Shown: positions 24,388 to 33,610, counted from the stretch's first letter. The stretch is 33,809 bases of DNA from JAFGMQ01 sp036733345 (GCA_036733345.1 DAINAR010000034.1:1-33809), one strand, 5' to 3'. Numbers and translations are program-made. The notes: a model not told the origin generated them from the letters alone.

Positions 24388-26544
24388 TCACCAATAGGGA
24401 GAATCCATCTCTTTTCTTAAAATGACCCTTGCATCTACAATTCTAAGTCCATTTTCATACACAATTACAGGATTTAGATCCATCTCCTGTATATCCGGAT
24501 ATGATCCCACAATCTCAGAGACTGAGAGCAACAATCTCCTTATGGCAATCTTGTCAATAGGCGGATTACCGCGAAAGCCGTTAAGAAGAGCAACTGACCT
24601 GATTTCTTCTATCATCAATCGGGCAGAACGTCCTGAAATCGGCAGGACTCGAAAAGATACATCCTTCAGTACTTCCACCATTATTCCACCAATACCGAAC
24701 ATTATTACCGGACCAAACTGATCATCAATTTTGGTTCCAGCAATTATTTCCAATCCCTTAGCTGCCATCGGTGAAACCAGAACACCTTTTATAATTGCCG
24801 ATGAATTAAACTTTTTTGCATTATCAATAATTTCATTGTAAGCATTATGTATATCCACAGGGTCTCTGAGATTTAGTTTCACGCAATCGGCATCGCTTTT
24901 GTGCAGGATATCCGGTGAAACGATTTTCATGGCAACATCAGCGCCGACTTTCTCTGCTGCAATAACCGCCTCTTCAGCAGAACTTACTAAACGATCGAGA
25001 CTGACAGGAACCCCATGGAGTGAAAGCAACTCCTTGGCCTCATTCTCCAGCAATACTCCACGTCCCTCGGCCTTAGCCTTCCAGAAAATTTCACGGCCTC
25101 GCACCTTGGCGTTTTTGCCCATACTAAACTCAAATTTTGCCTTAGCTTTATAACTGTGCAGATAATTGCCATATTCTGCAAGCGCACCGATGCACTTACA
25201 TGCAGTTTCAAGCGAATCATGAACAGGGATCTTATAATATCTCAAGAGATCCAATGAATGAGGCCTGGCAAAATTATACAGGCTATGTAAAACTATTGGT
25301 TTATTGGCCTCCTTTACCAGCTTTCCCATTCGGTGAGCAGCGTCTTCCTCTGGAAATGCCAGATTTTCCGCAAAACGTATACTATATCCGCCAAAAAGAC
25401 CCACTATAAGAAGGCCGCCTATGTTGCCGTCATGCAGCAGAATACTTGCGCAATCAGCAAAAATTTCCGGATTGTCATCAGTACCGCCTGCAACATCTAC
25501 AGGATTACGAACTGAAGCTGCTGCAGGCAGTATTTTACGTAACCTGGCTTTTGTTCTGTCGCTTAGTTCAGGAATATTTACCCCTAATTTGGTAAGGTTA
25601 TCGGCGGCAATTGTTGCATGACCGCCCCCATCAGCCAAAATGGCAATATTGTTGTTCCTTATATAAGGAAGATTAGCCAAAGCTTCGGCAGAGGGGAACA
25701 ATTCATCGGAATTTTCTATTACAACTATTCCCGCACGTTTGAATGCGGTTATAGCAACCTCCGACATGCCTGCCAGAGCTCCTGTATGCGAACCGGCGGA
25801 GAGTTTGCCAGTAGCCGACCGTCCGCTCTTCAGCATAATAATCGGCTTTACACGCGTAGTCTGATAGGCCTGCTGTAAAAATTTGCGGGCATTCCGCATT
25901 CCTTCAACATACATAAGGATCGCCCTGGTATCCGGATCCTGCTGAAAGAATTCAAGATACTCATGGAATTTTATGTCTGCTTCATTTCCAACGCCCACAT
26001 AGTAGGAAAATCCCTGCTGACTCTTGATCCCGGCTTCTGTGATAAGAGTGAGCGCCATGTTTCCGCTCTGAGTTAACAATGCTATATTTCCCCTGGGGGC
26101 ATTTCGCAGTCCAACAAGATTCAAACGACTTTTCAGGTTCATCATCCCTGATGTGTTCGGACCGACTAATCGAATGTTACTTTTTCGAGCCAGATCTACT
26201 ATCTGATCTTCCAGTGCTTTGCCCTCTTTACCGATCTCGCCGAATCCTCCGGCAATGATAACCGCTCCGGCAACTCCCTTTTTCCCGCAATCCTCTAAAA
26301 CTGAAGGCAGCGTATGGCCAGGCGTTGTAATCAAAGCCAGGTCAACAGGTCCTTCTATATCGGAAACACTCTTATAACATTTCAGGCCCAGTATTCTTTC
26401 TTCTTTTGGATTAACGGGGTAGATAGCTCCTTCAAATTTTTCATCGAGAAGGACCTTTATGGCCTGAAATCCTCTTTTAGTATCAACTTTGGACGCACCT
26501 ACTACTGCTATGGACTGTGCATTTAAAACCGAATTCAAACCCAT
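24388..26544 (-). CDS. ADP-forming acyl-CoA synthetase (alpha-beta fusion)
   Basis: 718-residue single-chain NDP-forming acyl-CoA synthetase that links acyl-CoA cleavage to ATP synthesis, or activates acids in reverse. The CoA-binding Rossmann domain is at the N-terminus (SIAVVGAS near 11-18). The succinyl-CoA-synthetase-like part contains GPNTSG (128-133; Cys more usual than Thr131) and the phospho-histidine H253 in GSHTGALAG. An ATP-grasp domain forms the C-terminal third. AAGGGAG precedes the ATG. Acid specificity is unknown. It appears monocistronic, or leads a loose unit with the next minus-strand genes upstream. Confidence 0.92.
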   Translation of the reverse strand: MGLNSVLNAQSIAVVGASKVDTKRGFQAIKVLLDEKFEGAIYPVNPKEERILGLKCYKSVSDIEGPVDLALITTPGHTLPSVLEDCGKKGVAGAVIIAGGFGEIGKEGKALEDQIVDLARKSNIRLVGPNTSGMMNLKSRLNLVGLRNAPRGNIALLTQSGNMALTLITEAGIKSQQGFSYYVGVGNEADIKFHEYLEFFQQDPDTRAILMYVEGMRNARKFLQQAYQTTRVKPIIMLKSGRSATGKLSAGSHTGALAGMSEVAITAFKRAGIVVIENSDELFPSAEALANLPYIRNNNIAILADGGGHATIAADNLTKLGVNIPELSDRTKARLRKILPAAASVRNPVDVAGGTDDNPEIFADCASILLHDGNIGGLLIVGLFGGYSIRFAENLAFPEEDAAHRMGKLVKEANKPIVLHSLYNFARPHSLDLLRYYKIPVHDSLETACKCIGALAEYGNYLHSYKAKAKFEFSMGKNAKVRGREIFWKAKAEGRGVLLENEAKELLSLHGVPVSLDRLVSSAEEAVIAAEKVGADVAMKIVSPDILHKSDADCVKLNLRDPVDIHNAYNEIIDNAKKFNSSAIIKGVLVSPMAAKGLEIIAGTKIDDQFGPVIMFGIGGIMVEVLKDVSFRVLPISGRSARLMIEEIRSVALLNGFRGNPPIDKIAIRRLLLSVSEIVGSYPDIQEMDLNPVIVYENGLRIVDARVILRKEMDSPYW

Positions 26545-26608
26545 TTTTCAGCTCCCTTCAAATTAAGGTTTGCATATTTACAGATATCCTATTTTAAACT
26601 TTTTAAAT

Positions 26609-27541
26609 TCAACGATATTTCTCTTTTAATATCTCTATGGAATCGTTAAGATGCATTTCCTCTGATTCGTCCTGATAATTCCTGAATATCTGAAGAGAAT
26701 ACGCATCCAATTCAGGAATCCTTGAAAGGGATTTTTCAACCGGCTTATTGACTTTCAAATCAATGACCGAGCATCTTTTATGCATAACGCTGTCATCAAT
26801 AGAATAGACAATCTCGAATGGGTACCATCCTTCCGGCAGGCGTCTGTAATCATCGAAGTACGCATTAACGATTCTTTTGCCCGAATCCGTCTGAAGTCTG
26901 CAACTAACAAAAATCGGCAGAAAACGCTCTTTATCAATCAGGAGTCTGGGGCTTTCAGCATCACCACTTCCTATGCAGTATGATATAACACCATTCAATC
27001 TTGTTAAAGAAACCCGCCCGATATCAATACCCATTTCGTTCAAAAGCGATATAATCCTGTTCTCATTATCTGCCATAAAAAACTGCCGGAAGTATAAGTC
27101 AATCGCGGGGTGAACCAACTTTTTCCCAAAACTGGCATCCAATACGTCTGCATTAGACACAGATTTGTGCTCTCGCACATCGCTATTGTTTTTCATGACC
27201 TCATTATCAACGCTATCCTCAATACCTTTATTCCGTATTTCTGAATAATAAAGATCAGGAGATTTCAGCCATATTGTTTCCTGGCCGACAAATGTTTCAG
27301 TATTATTCTCCCGGTATTCTGATTTAACAGATTGCTTAATTACAAGAGTCCTGAATCTGGAAAAATTTGCTCCCATAATACCTAGAACCTGTTCTGCCGG
27401 CATAATGTAAGCCCTGCATCTTAATGGCATAATGCATCCCAGGATAAAAATAAAAAAAATCATCGCAGTAATTACATTGACTTCTTTTTTCGCCCTGCTG
27501 CAGGAGATTATTATCGTGCTGTATGTAAGACTCTTTTCCAT
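26609..27541 (-). CDS. Exported protein of unknown function (outer-membrane lipoprotein-sorting-like)
   Basis: 310 residues. A hydrophobic segment at about 24-36, followed by basic residues and CRAYIMPAEQ, looks like a signal peptide, making the mature protein periplasmic. The start is unclear: the ATG at 27541 has no good ribosome binding site and leaves a 23-residue tail before the hydrophobic part, and an internal ATG just before MIFFIFILG is possible. The mature region MPAEQVLGIMGANFSRFRTLVIKQ and its beta-rich character recall LolA/LolB-like lipoprotein-sorting proteins, but this is by eye. It lies 59 bases downstream of plsC. Confidence 0.75.
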   Translation of the reverse strand: MEKSLTYSTIIISCSRAKKEVNVITAMIFFIFILGCIMPLRCRAYIMPAEQVLGIMGANFSRFRTLVIKQSVKSEYRENNTETFVGQETIWLKSPDLYYSEIRNKGIEDSVDNEVMKNNSDVREHKSVSNADVLDASFGKKLVHPAIDLYFRQFFMADNENRIISLLNEMGIDIGRVSLTRLNGVISYCIGSGDAESPRLLIDKERFLPIFVSCRLQTDSGKRIVNAYFDDYRRLPEGWYPFEIVYSIDDSVMHKRCSVIDLKVNKPVEKSLSRIPELDAYSLQIFRNYQDESEEMHLNDSIEILKEKYR

Positions 27542-27600
27542 AAATCACTCAGGCTTAATTCCCTTCTAAAACCCTGTTTTCTTTTTCATGAAAAGGCTGT

Positions 27601-28323
27601 TTATTCTATATGAGAAAGTATTTTTTCTCTTACTTCTTCCATAAGCTGGCCGACATTCCTTCTTGTATAAGAATCCACGGAGATCGGCCGATCAATATAA
27701 ATATCTATAATGCCCTTATTAATCTTCATGCTTCCCTTGTGGGCTATACGGTAACTGTTTTTTATGGCTACTGGAAGAATATCACAGCCTGATTTTAAGG
27801 CAAGCATGAATCCGCCCCTTTTAAATTCCTGAAGTCTTCCATCAATGCCCCTTGTTCCTTCGGGAAAGATAAGGACAGAAACACCGCTTTTTATCTTTTC
27901 AGCCGCTTTATCCATGCTTTTCATTGCCTTTCTGTGCTCTTTTCTTTCTATGCCTATATATCCCGCACGTCTCATTGCAAAGCCAAAAACAGGGATTCTC
28001 ATTAATTCCTGCTTTACAATAAATTTAAATCCACCTGAAACAGATGAAAGGAGAGCCAGTATATCAAAATAACTCTGATGATTGCTCATATAAACATATG
28101 GTTCACCCGGGTTCACATTTTCCTTCCCCCAGAGCATGACTTTTACTCCGCTTACCCACAGGATAACCTTGGCCCATGGCACAGCTGAATACTGATGTAC
28201 CAGTCTTCCGGTTCTATCAAATATACAAAGCAGATAAGCAATTAAGCAGAATAATAATGTGTGAACACCTACAAAGGCATTTAATAGTAGATACTTGATC
28301 AAATTTAATGATGCCCCTTTCAT
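27601..28323 (-). CDS. plsC: 1-acyl-sn-glycerol-3-phosphate acyltransferase
   Basis: Acyltransferase of phospholipid synthesis, 240 residues. The HX4D catalytic motif is H82-D87 in NHQSYFD, and the substrate motif FPEGTRG is at 153-159. A hydrophobic N-terminus (about 10-36) anchors it in the inner membrane. The start codon directly follows a run of six T closing a weak inverted repeat, and there is no clear ribosome binding site. A TTG seven codons in, with GGGG about 11 bases upstream, is an alternative start. It lies between mtgA and the exported unknown protein. Confidence 0.92.
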   Translation of the reverse strand: MKGASLNLIKYLLLNAFVGVHTLLFCLIAYLLCIFDRTGRLVHQYSAVPWAKVILWVSGVKVMLWGKENVNPGEPYVYMSNHQSYFDILALLSSVSGGFKFIVKQELMRIPVFGFAMRRAGYIGIERKEHRKAMKSMDKAAEKIKSGVSVLIFPEGTRGIDGRLQEFKRGGFMLALKSGCDILPVAIKNSYRIAHKGSMKINKGIIDIYIDRPISVDSYTRRNVGQLMEEVREKILSHIE

Positions 28324-28366
28324 AAAAAAGCCGGCCGTCAGTAATGATCCTTCAATAAAACCGGCA
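28324..28366 (-). terminator. Weak terminator-like repeat ending at the plsC start
   Basis: On the minus strand GCCGG (28365-28361) can pair with CCGGC (28334-28330) across a 26-base loop, and six T follow (28329-28324), immediately before the plsC ATG. The stem is short and the loop long, so its strength is doubtful. Confidence 0.35.
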
Positions 28367-28395
28367 AAGTAAAAATGAGCGCTACTGCCCCGGAT

Positions 28396-29142
28396 TTACA
28401 TAACCAGAGGCATCCTTTCCATATCTCTTAGTATCCTTTCCTGTCTTTTTAATACATATTCATTAGGTTCGGCAGGGGACCATTTATAAGGACTCGGGAG
28501 TACGGCTGCAAGCAATGCCGCCTGATAAGGTGAAATAATTGAAGCGGAAACACCAAAATATTTCCTTGATGCCTCCTCTATACCAACTGCACCCCAGCCC
28601 CAATCAACAGTATTGAGGTATACCTCTAAAATTCTCGGCTTGCTCCAGAATATTTCTATCAGTATTGAATAATAGGCTTCAGCAGCCTTTCTTATCAAAT
28701 TCCTCTCATGCCATAAAAAAACCGTCCTCGCTACCTGCATGGTAATCGTACTGGCTCCTCTAATGCCTTTTTCCGAAATCATGCCTTTAACTGCATGAAT
28801 AATTTCATGGAAATCAAATCCATGATGTGTTAAAAAGCGCTGATCTTCGCCTGCAAGGACTGCCTTCCTGATATGAGGAGATATATCCTTAAGAGGATGC
28901 CATAATTCAAGATGTTCAATTGGTGAAGTCGTTTCCTTTTTTTGAAACCAGTCACGCAGCATCGTGACAGTAAAAGGTGGATTAATAAATCTGAATAACA
29001 ATACCTGCATCGAAGTCAATATCAACACTACTAAGGTGAATTTGACAGACAATCTCAGCAGCAATCGCAAAAAAGTCTTTTTCTTTTTTGAAACCAATCT
29101 GTCATTACTCCTCGCGGTCTTTGACTCTTTCCCAGGCTTCAT
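28396..29142 (-). CDS. mtgA: Monofunctional peptidoglycan glycosyltransferase MtgA
   Basis: GT51 transglycosylase that polymerises lipid II into glycan strands without a transpeptidase domain. Up to 248 residues. A single N-terminal membrane helix (about 33-50) follows a basic segment. Catalytic Glu99 is in LAGEDQRF and the second Glu163 in LIEIFWSK; RGASTITMQ and LLAAVLPSP are hallmark segments. From the ATG at 29142 it overlaps mazG by 38 bases. A TTG at 29097 preceded by GAGGAG is an alternative start with better ribosome binding, giving 233 residues. Co-transcribed with mazG. Confidence 0.94.
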   Translation of the reverse strand: MKPGKESKTARSNDRLVSKKKKTFLRLLLRLSVKFTLVVLILTSMQVLLFRFINPPFTVTMLRDWFQKKETTSPIEHLELWHPLKDISPHIRKAVLAGEDQRFLTHHGFDFHEIIHAVKGMISEKGIRGASTITMQVARTVFLWHERNLIRKAAEAYYSILIEIFWSKPRILEVYLNTVDWGWGAVGIEEASRKYFGVSASIISPYQAALLAAVLPSPYKWSPAEPNEYVLKRQERILRDMERMPLVM

Positions 29143-29902
29143 TCATTTTATCCGTTGATGCATCTCTTAAGCCAATTCCAGAAGATTCAATTTCCCTTTC
29201 CATTCTTTCAAAACGATCTGTAAATTTCTGATTAGTCATTCTTAAAAGTTGTTCTGCATTCAATCCGCAGTGTCTTGCCAGATTGACAATGCTGAATAAA
29301 AGATCTCCGATTTCTTCACCAGCAGCTTCCTTCTCATTTTTTGAAATTGCTGATTTGAGCTCATTACATTCTTCCCTCACCTTATCCCAGACTTCATTGG
29401 CATTCGCCCAATCAAATCCAGCCTTGGAAGCCCTTTCACTCAATCTGTGCGCCCTTAGCAAACCGGGCATATTTTTCGGGATACTTTTCAACAAAGAGCT
29501 CGTATTTATATGAGAGCCCTTTTCAGTCTGCTTTATCTTAGCCCAATTAATCTCAACATGCGCGGCATCTGCTATTTCAGTTTCACCAAACACATGCGGA
29601 TGCCTTCGAATCATTTTTTCCTGTATTCTTTCAATCACTGTTAAAAGGTCAAATTCTTCTCTCTCGGCGGCCAATTCAGCCAAAAAAAGGATCTGAAAAA
29701 GCAAATCACCAAGCTCTGAACAAACATCCTCAGGTGATGATCTGTCTATAGCCTCAAGTACCTCGTAAGCCTCTTCAAGCAGATATATCTTAACTGTGGA
29801 ATCTGACTGTCTGGCATCCCAGGGGCAGCCCCCCGGACCTCTTAAATGCTCAACCAAATCAACCAGAGCTGAAAAAGCATTTGAAAGCCTATTTTGATCC
29901 AT
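29105..29902 (-). CDS. mazG: Nucleoside triphosphate pyrophosphohydrolase MazG
   Basis: All-alpha NTP pyrophosphatase removing aberrant nucleotides or modulating ppGpp-linked responses. 265 residues from ATG 29902; a GTG at 29920 is an alternative. The first MazG domain has GGCPWD, the metal-binding EEAYE (43-47) and SELGD (E63, D66). The second has EECNE, EEIGD and LLFSIVNLARH. Both domains appear intact, as in the tandem E. coli type. The start lies inside the end of cvpA (14-base overlap), so translation is coupled. Confidence 0.94.
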   Translation of the reverse strand: MDQNRLSNAFSALVDLVEHLRGPGGCPWDARQSDSTVKIYLLEEAYEVLEAIDRSSPEDVCSELGDLLFQILFLAELAAEREEFDLLTVIERIQEKMIRRHPHVFGETEIADAAHVEINWAKIKQTEKGSHINTSSLLKSIPKNMPGLLRAHRLSERASKAGFDWANANEVWDKVREECNELKSAISKNEKEAAGEEIGDLLFSIVNLARHCGLNAEQLLRMTNQKFTDRFERMEREIESSGIGLRDASTDKMNEAWERVKDREE

Positions 29903-30458
29903 CTTTGCCGACAAAATCACTCATCTTCTCCGAAACGACCTTATCAACTTTCTTCTTTTCTTCTATGATCTCACTTTTAAGCTTCTTAAAGAAATCCGGA
30001 GATACAATGCTGACAACGGACTGATACGAAGTAACAATCAGGGGAGCGAGTTTTGAATCCGCTATAAGCGGTGTCTTTGAGGGAATAAAAAAGGTAAGAA
30101 GAACAATGACAAGATATGTTAGTATAACACCCTTTAATATTGCAAGGCCGGCGCCTAAAGTTCTGTCTGCCCAACCGAGAAATACTTTCTTAAACACCAG
30201 ATTCAGAAGCCACCCCGATATACTGCACAATATAAAGACGACTGCGAAAAGGATTCCAAAACTGATCAAAGGAAGAAACCTTCCTGTCGGAAGATATGAT
30301 TCAAGATAGGTTGTCATTTCCGGCTGAAAATGATTTGCGAATATAATGCCTAAAATTACTCCGGCAAGAGATGCAATCTCCCTGAAAAATCCCCTTATAA
30401 CGCCTCTCACCAGAAGGAAAGTCATTATGATTGTTATGATTATATCAAGCAGATTCAT
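29889..30458 (-). CDS. cvpA: CvpA family membrane protein
   Basis: Small integral membrane protein of the colicin V production family, with four hydrophobic segments and a charged cytoplasmic tail (KKLKSEIIEEKKKVDK). The start is taken as ATG 30458, giving MNLLDIII...RGVIRGFFREIASLAG, the typical family beginning, in 189 residues. An upstream TTG at 30476 is possible. The family is linked to envelope biogenesis and stress tolerance, but its biochemical role is unclear. It heads the unit cvpA-mazG-mtgA. Confidence 0.88.
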   Translation of the reverse strand: MNLLDIIITIIMTFLLVRGVIRGFFREIASLAGVILGIIFANHFQPEMTTYLESYLPTGRFLPLISFGILFAVVFILCSISGWLLNLVFKKVFLGWADRTLGAGLAILKGVILTYLVIVLLTFFIPSKTPLIADSKLAPLIVTSYQSVVSIVSPDFFKKLKSEIIEEKKKVDKVVSEKMSDFVGKDGSK

Positions 30459-30467
30459 ATTTTCAGT

Positions 30468-30496
30468 ATTTATCAAAGCGCCTGTGATTTAGTCAA
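30468..30496 (-). promoter_or_regulatory. Possible cvpA promoter
   Basis: On the minus strand TTGACT (30496-30491), a 16-base spacer and GATAAA (30474-30469). Transcription would begin within a few bases of the ATG at 30458, implying an almost leaderless message and arguing against the TTG at 30476. The evidence is two hexamers only. Confidence 0.3.
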
Positions 30497-30497
30497 G

Positions 30498-30522
30498 ACT
30501 ATTGTCAGTGACTGGCAATAGT
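30498..30522. promoter_or_regulatory. 25-bp near-perfect palindrome upstream of cvpA
   Basis: Arms ACTATTGTCAGT (30498-30509) and ACTGGCAATAGT (30511-30522) are complementary in 11 of 12 positions around one central G. The single-base centre rules out a good RNA hairpin but fits the operator of a dimeric DNA-binding protein. It ends one base upstream of the possible -35 box of cvpA. Confidence 0.55.
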
Positions 30523-30624
30523 ATCATATCCTGAAAATACATCAACGGATATAGCCACGGTTCTTCTCAACTTAAATTCGAGCAGCTTTTTGAAATTAAG
30601 GGAGAAAACACAAAAAAGGCATAT

Positions 30625-32154
30625 TTATTCAATCTCAAATCTTATCCCCTGTGCCAGGGGAAGATCTTTCGACCAATTTATTGTGCATGTCTGTCTCCGC
30701 ATATATAACTTCCACGCGTCAGAGCCTGCCTCTCTGCCGCCTCCGGTTTCCTTCTCACCCCCGAACGCACCCCCGATTTCAGCCCCCGAGGTGCCGATAT
30801 TAACATTGGCAATACCGCAGTCGCTTCCCATATGGCTTAGAAAGGCCTCTGCTTCTCCAAGATTTTCCGTAAAAACAGAAGAAGAAAGCCCTTGGGGAAC
30901 TTCATTATTGTATCGGACTGCCTCTTCAAAGTTATTATATTCAATTATATACAGAATGGGTGCAAAAATTTCTTCTTTAATAATTGGGAATTCTGCCCCA
31001 ACCTTACAGATGCAAGGTCTGACGTACATTCCTGTATCAAAAAGCCCTCCTGACAAAACTTCTCCTCCAAAAAGGATTTCCCCGCCTAAAGCCTTGATAT
31101 CTGCGATGGCGGCCTGCATATCATCAACAGCCTTTTTGTCAATAAGCGGACCCATTAGAGTCCCATCCTCCAGCGGATTACCTATCTTGATCTGTTTATA
31201 TGCATTGATAAGGCCATTAACGAGTTTCCTGTATACGCTGGAATGGACAATAATTCGCCGTGTGGTGGTACATCTCTGGCCTGCTGTTCCAACAGCCCCA
31301 AACAGGATCGCGCGAATTGCCAGATCAAGATCCGCATCTTTTGAAACGATTATTGCATTATTACCTCCAAGTTCCAGTATTGTCCTTCCCAGCCGTGAGG
31401 CAACCTCCTTACCTACATGCCTTCCCATAGGGATACTGCCGGTAGCTGAAATGAGCGGGATGCGACTGTCCGTGATCAGGCTTTGGCCGACCTCATCTCC
31501 ACTTCCAACCAAGAGATTAAGTATCCCATCAGGGAGGCCATTCTGCTTTAGTACTCCGCCTGCAAGCTTCATAGTAGCTATAGCACACAAGGGGGCCTTT
31601 GACGAAGGTTTCCAAATTACAGTATCTCCGGCAATCAATGCTATCATTGCGTTCCAGGCCCATACAGCCACAGGAAAATTGAATGATGTAATTACTCCTA
31701 CAGGACCAATAGGATGCCACTGTTCATACATTCGGTGTCTGGAGCGTTCGCTATGCATGGATAAGCCGTAAAGCATTCGTGATTGTCCAACCGCATAATC
31801 ACAGATATCAATCATCTCCTGGATTTCACCTTCCCCTTCAGCACGAATTTTACCCACCTCCAGACTCACAAGAGCTCCGAGATCATGCTTGCAGGCACGC
31901 AGGGTATTACCTATCTGCCTGACAATATCCCCTCTTTTTGGTGCCGGAACCATCCTCCATTCCTTAAAGGCATAAATGGCTGTTTTTACTATCTGTTCAC
32001 AGGCATTGCTGTCAGCGCACCTGACTTTCCCGATAGCCTTCATATCTATCGGACTGACACAGTCAAGGGCTGTCCCATCGCACGTAACCCATGAACCATT
32101 ATATGCACCCTGCTCCTCTCCAGACAAATCTACTTTCTTTAGAATTTCTTCCAT
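30625..32154 (-). CDS. ALDH7-type aldehyde dehydrogenase (aminoadipate semialdehyde dehydrogenase-like)
   Basis: NAD(P)-dependent dehydrogenase of 509 residues. The start is ATG 32154, with a strong AAAGGAGG just upstream; a frame from 32229 would add 25 non-conserved residues. Catalytic residues: N159 in SFNFPVAVW, K182, E261 in LELGGNN and C295 in GQRCTTTRR. The SFNFPVAVWAWNA segment and the C-terminal YMRRQTCTINWSKDLPLAQGI match the antiquitin/AmaB (ALDH7) branch, which oxidises 2-aminoadipate semialdehyde from lysine. The aminotransferase gene ends 71 bases upstream, supporting a shared pathway. Enzyme activity itself is inference. Confidence 0.92.
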   Translation of the reverse strand: MEEILKKVDLSGEEQGAYNGSWVTCDGTALDCVSPIDMKAIGKVRCADSNACEQIVKTAIYAFKEWRMVPAPKRGDIVRQIGNTLRACKHDLGALVSLEVGKIRAEGEGEIQEMIDICDYAVGQSRMLYGLSMHSERSRHRMYEQWHPIGPVGVITSFNFPVAVWAWNAMIALIAGDTVIWKPSSKAPLCAIATMKLAGGVLKQNGLPDGILNLLVGSGDEVGQSLITDSRIPLISATGSIPMGRHVGKEVASRLGRTILELGGNNAIIVSKDADLDLAIRAILFGAVGTAGQRCTTTRRIIVHSSVYRKLVNGLINAYKQIKIGNPLEDGTLMGPLIDKKAVDDMQAAIADIKALGGEILFGGEVLSGGLFDTGMYVRPCICKVGAEFPIIKEEIFAPILYIIEYNNFEEAVRYNNEVPQGLSSSVFTENLGEAEAFLSHMGSDCGIANVNIGTSGAEIGGAFGGEKETGGGREAGSDAWKLYMRRQTCTINWSKDLPLAQGIRFEIE

Positions 32155-32225
32155 AAAAACCTCCTTTCCCCGGCCTCCATAAAAGGCAAACCGAGACGGA
32201 CGTCTTTCTCCGTCTGAGTGATTGA

Positions 32226-33551
32226 TCACCAGGCCACATCCCTTAGGACCTCATCAATTATGGAGAGGCATACATCTATTTCCTCTGATTTAACAGTAAG
32301 GCCAGGACAGAGACGTATGCTGTTTTCGCCGCATCCCAGAAGAAGCAGGCCCTTGTGAAATGCCTTTATTATAATACTGTTGCGCAATTCGTTTGCACGT
32401 TCCTTTGTCTCACGGTCCTTGACCAGCTCCACTCCAACCATCAATCCCATGCCGCGTACATCTCCCATGCACTCATATTCTTTCTGCATTTTTCTGAGAC
32501 CCGATATCAGATATTCACCCTGGGCTGAAGCATTGGACATTAGTGATTGCTCAAGTAATTTAATTGTCGCAAGAGCCGCCTGGCAGGATACAGGATTTCC
32601 TCCGAAGGTGGATGCATGAGAGCCAGCCTTCCAGTCCATTATTTCCGCCGATGCCATCATAGCTCCCAGAGGTAAGCCCGATGCGATCCCTTTAGCCAGA
32701 GCTATGACATCAGGGACAACGTCAAAGTGCTCCATTGCAAAAACTCTTCCCGTCCTTCCCATGCCGGACTGGACCTCATCAGCTACATAGAGTATGCCAT
32801 ATTTTCTGGCAATCTTGCTCAACTTACTGTGAAAATCAGGAGGTGGGACTATATATCCTCCCTCTCCCTGTATGGGTTCGACAAATATGGCTGCCACCTC
32901 TTCAGGAGGTATGGTTGTCCTGAAAAGGCTTTCTTCCACCCAGTTGACACATTCCAGACCGCAGTCCGGATAAAAAAGGTTGTAAGGACATCGGTAACAA
33001 TAGGCATATGGAATGTGTGTGATTCCCGGAACAAATGGATGATAATGGCTTTTCTGAATAGTCTTGCTCGCAGTAAGAGAAAGGGCCCCCATTGTTCGGC
33101 CATGAAATGCCCCATAGAAAGCAATATTCAGCTCCCGCCTCGTATGCCAGCGTGCAACTTTGAATGCAGCTTCAACGGCTTCTGCCCCTGAATTTCCAAA
33201 ATATACCTTCATTGGATGTCCACCCGGAACAAGAGACGAAAGCTTTTCTGCAAGAGCAATTTGAGGCGTATAATAAAAGTCGGTTCCTGACATGTGTAAA
33301 AGACGGTCCGCCTGCTCCTTTATAACCTTAACGACTTCGGGGTGGCAGTGCCCGGTGGCACAGACTGCTATCCCCGCGGTAAAATCAAGAAAAATATTGC
33401 CATCCACGTCATGAACCCAGACTCCTTTGGCCTTTTCCACAACCAGATCGTGTACCCTCGTATAGGAAGGAGATACAAATTCATGGTCAGTTGATATCAG
33501 TTTTGACGCCCGGGGACCCGGAAGTTCTGTTTTTAATAACGGGTACTTCAT
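32226..33551 (-). CDS. Class III PLP aminotransferase (omega-amino acid / lysine type)
   Basis: Fold-type I aminotransferase of 441 residues in the 4-aminobutyrate/ornithine/lysine group. The PLP lysine is K287 in LAKGIASGLPLG, and the cofactor Asp is D258 in YVADEVQSGMGRTG. An insertion YCYRCPYNLFYPDCGLEC carries four cysteines (C185, C188, C197, C201), seen in archaeal and clostridial or deltaproteobacterial members of this group. It precedes an ALDH7 dehydrogenase on the same strand; together they could turn lysine into aminoadipate. GABA, ornithine or 5-aminovalerate are other candidate substrates. CAGGAGAG precedes the ATG. Confidence 0.92.
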   Translation of the reverse strand: MKYPLLKTELPGPRASKLISTDHEFVSPSYTRVHDLVVEKAKGVWVHDVDGNIFLDFTAGIAVCATGHCHPEVVKVIKEQADRLLHMSGTDFYYTPQIALAEKLSSLVPGGHPMKVYFGNSGAEAVEAAFKVARWHTRRELNIAFYGAFHGRTMGALSLTASKTIQKSHYHPFVPGITHIPYAYCYRCPYNLFYPDCGLECVNWVEESLFRTTIPPEEVAAIFVEPIQGEGGYIVPPPDFHSKLSKIARKYGILYVADEVQSGMGRTGRVFAMEHFDVVPDVIALAKGIASGLPLGAMMASAEIMDWKAGSHASTFGGNPVSCQAALATIKLLEQSLMSNASAQGEYLISGLRKMQKEYECMGDVRGMGLMVGVELVKDRETKERANELRNSIIIKAFHKGLLLLGCGENSIRLCPGLTVKSEEIDVCLSIIDEVLRDVAW

Positions 33552-33610
33552 ATTGAACTCTCCTGATACATATATTATTAAATTGAATTAATCTGGGGGC
33601 ATATAATTTG

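Noticed and set aside
30590..31771. 393-codon plus-strand frame
   Set aside because: It lies antisense to the well-supported ALDH gene, is rich in Pro and Ser, and has no family features; an open shadow frame.
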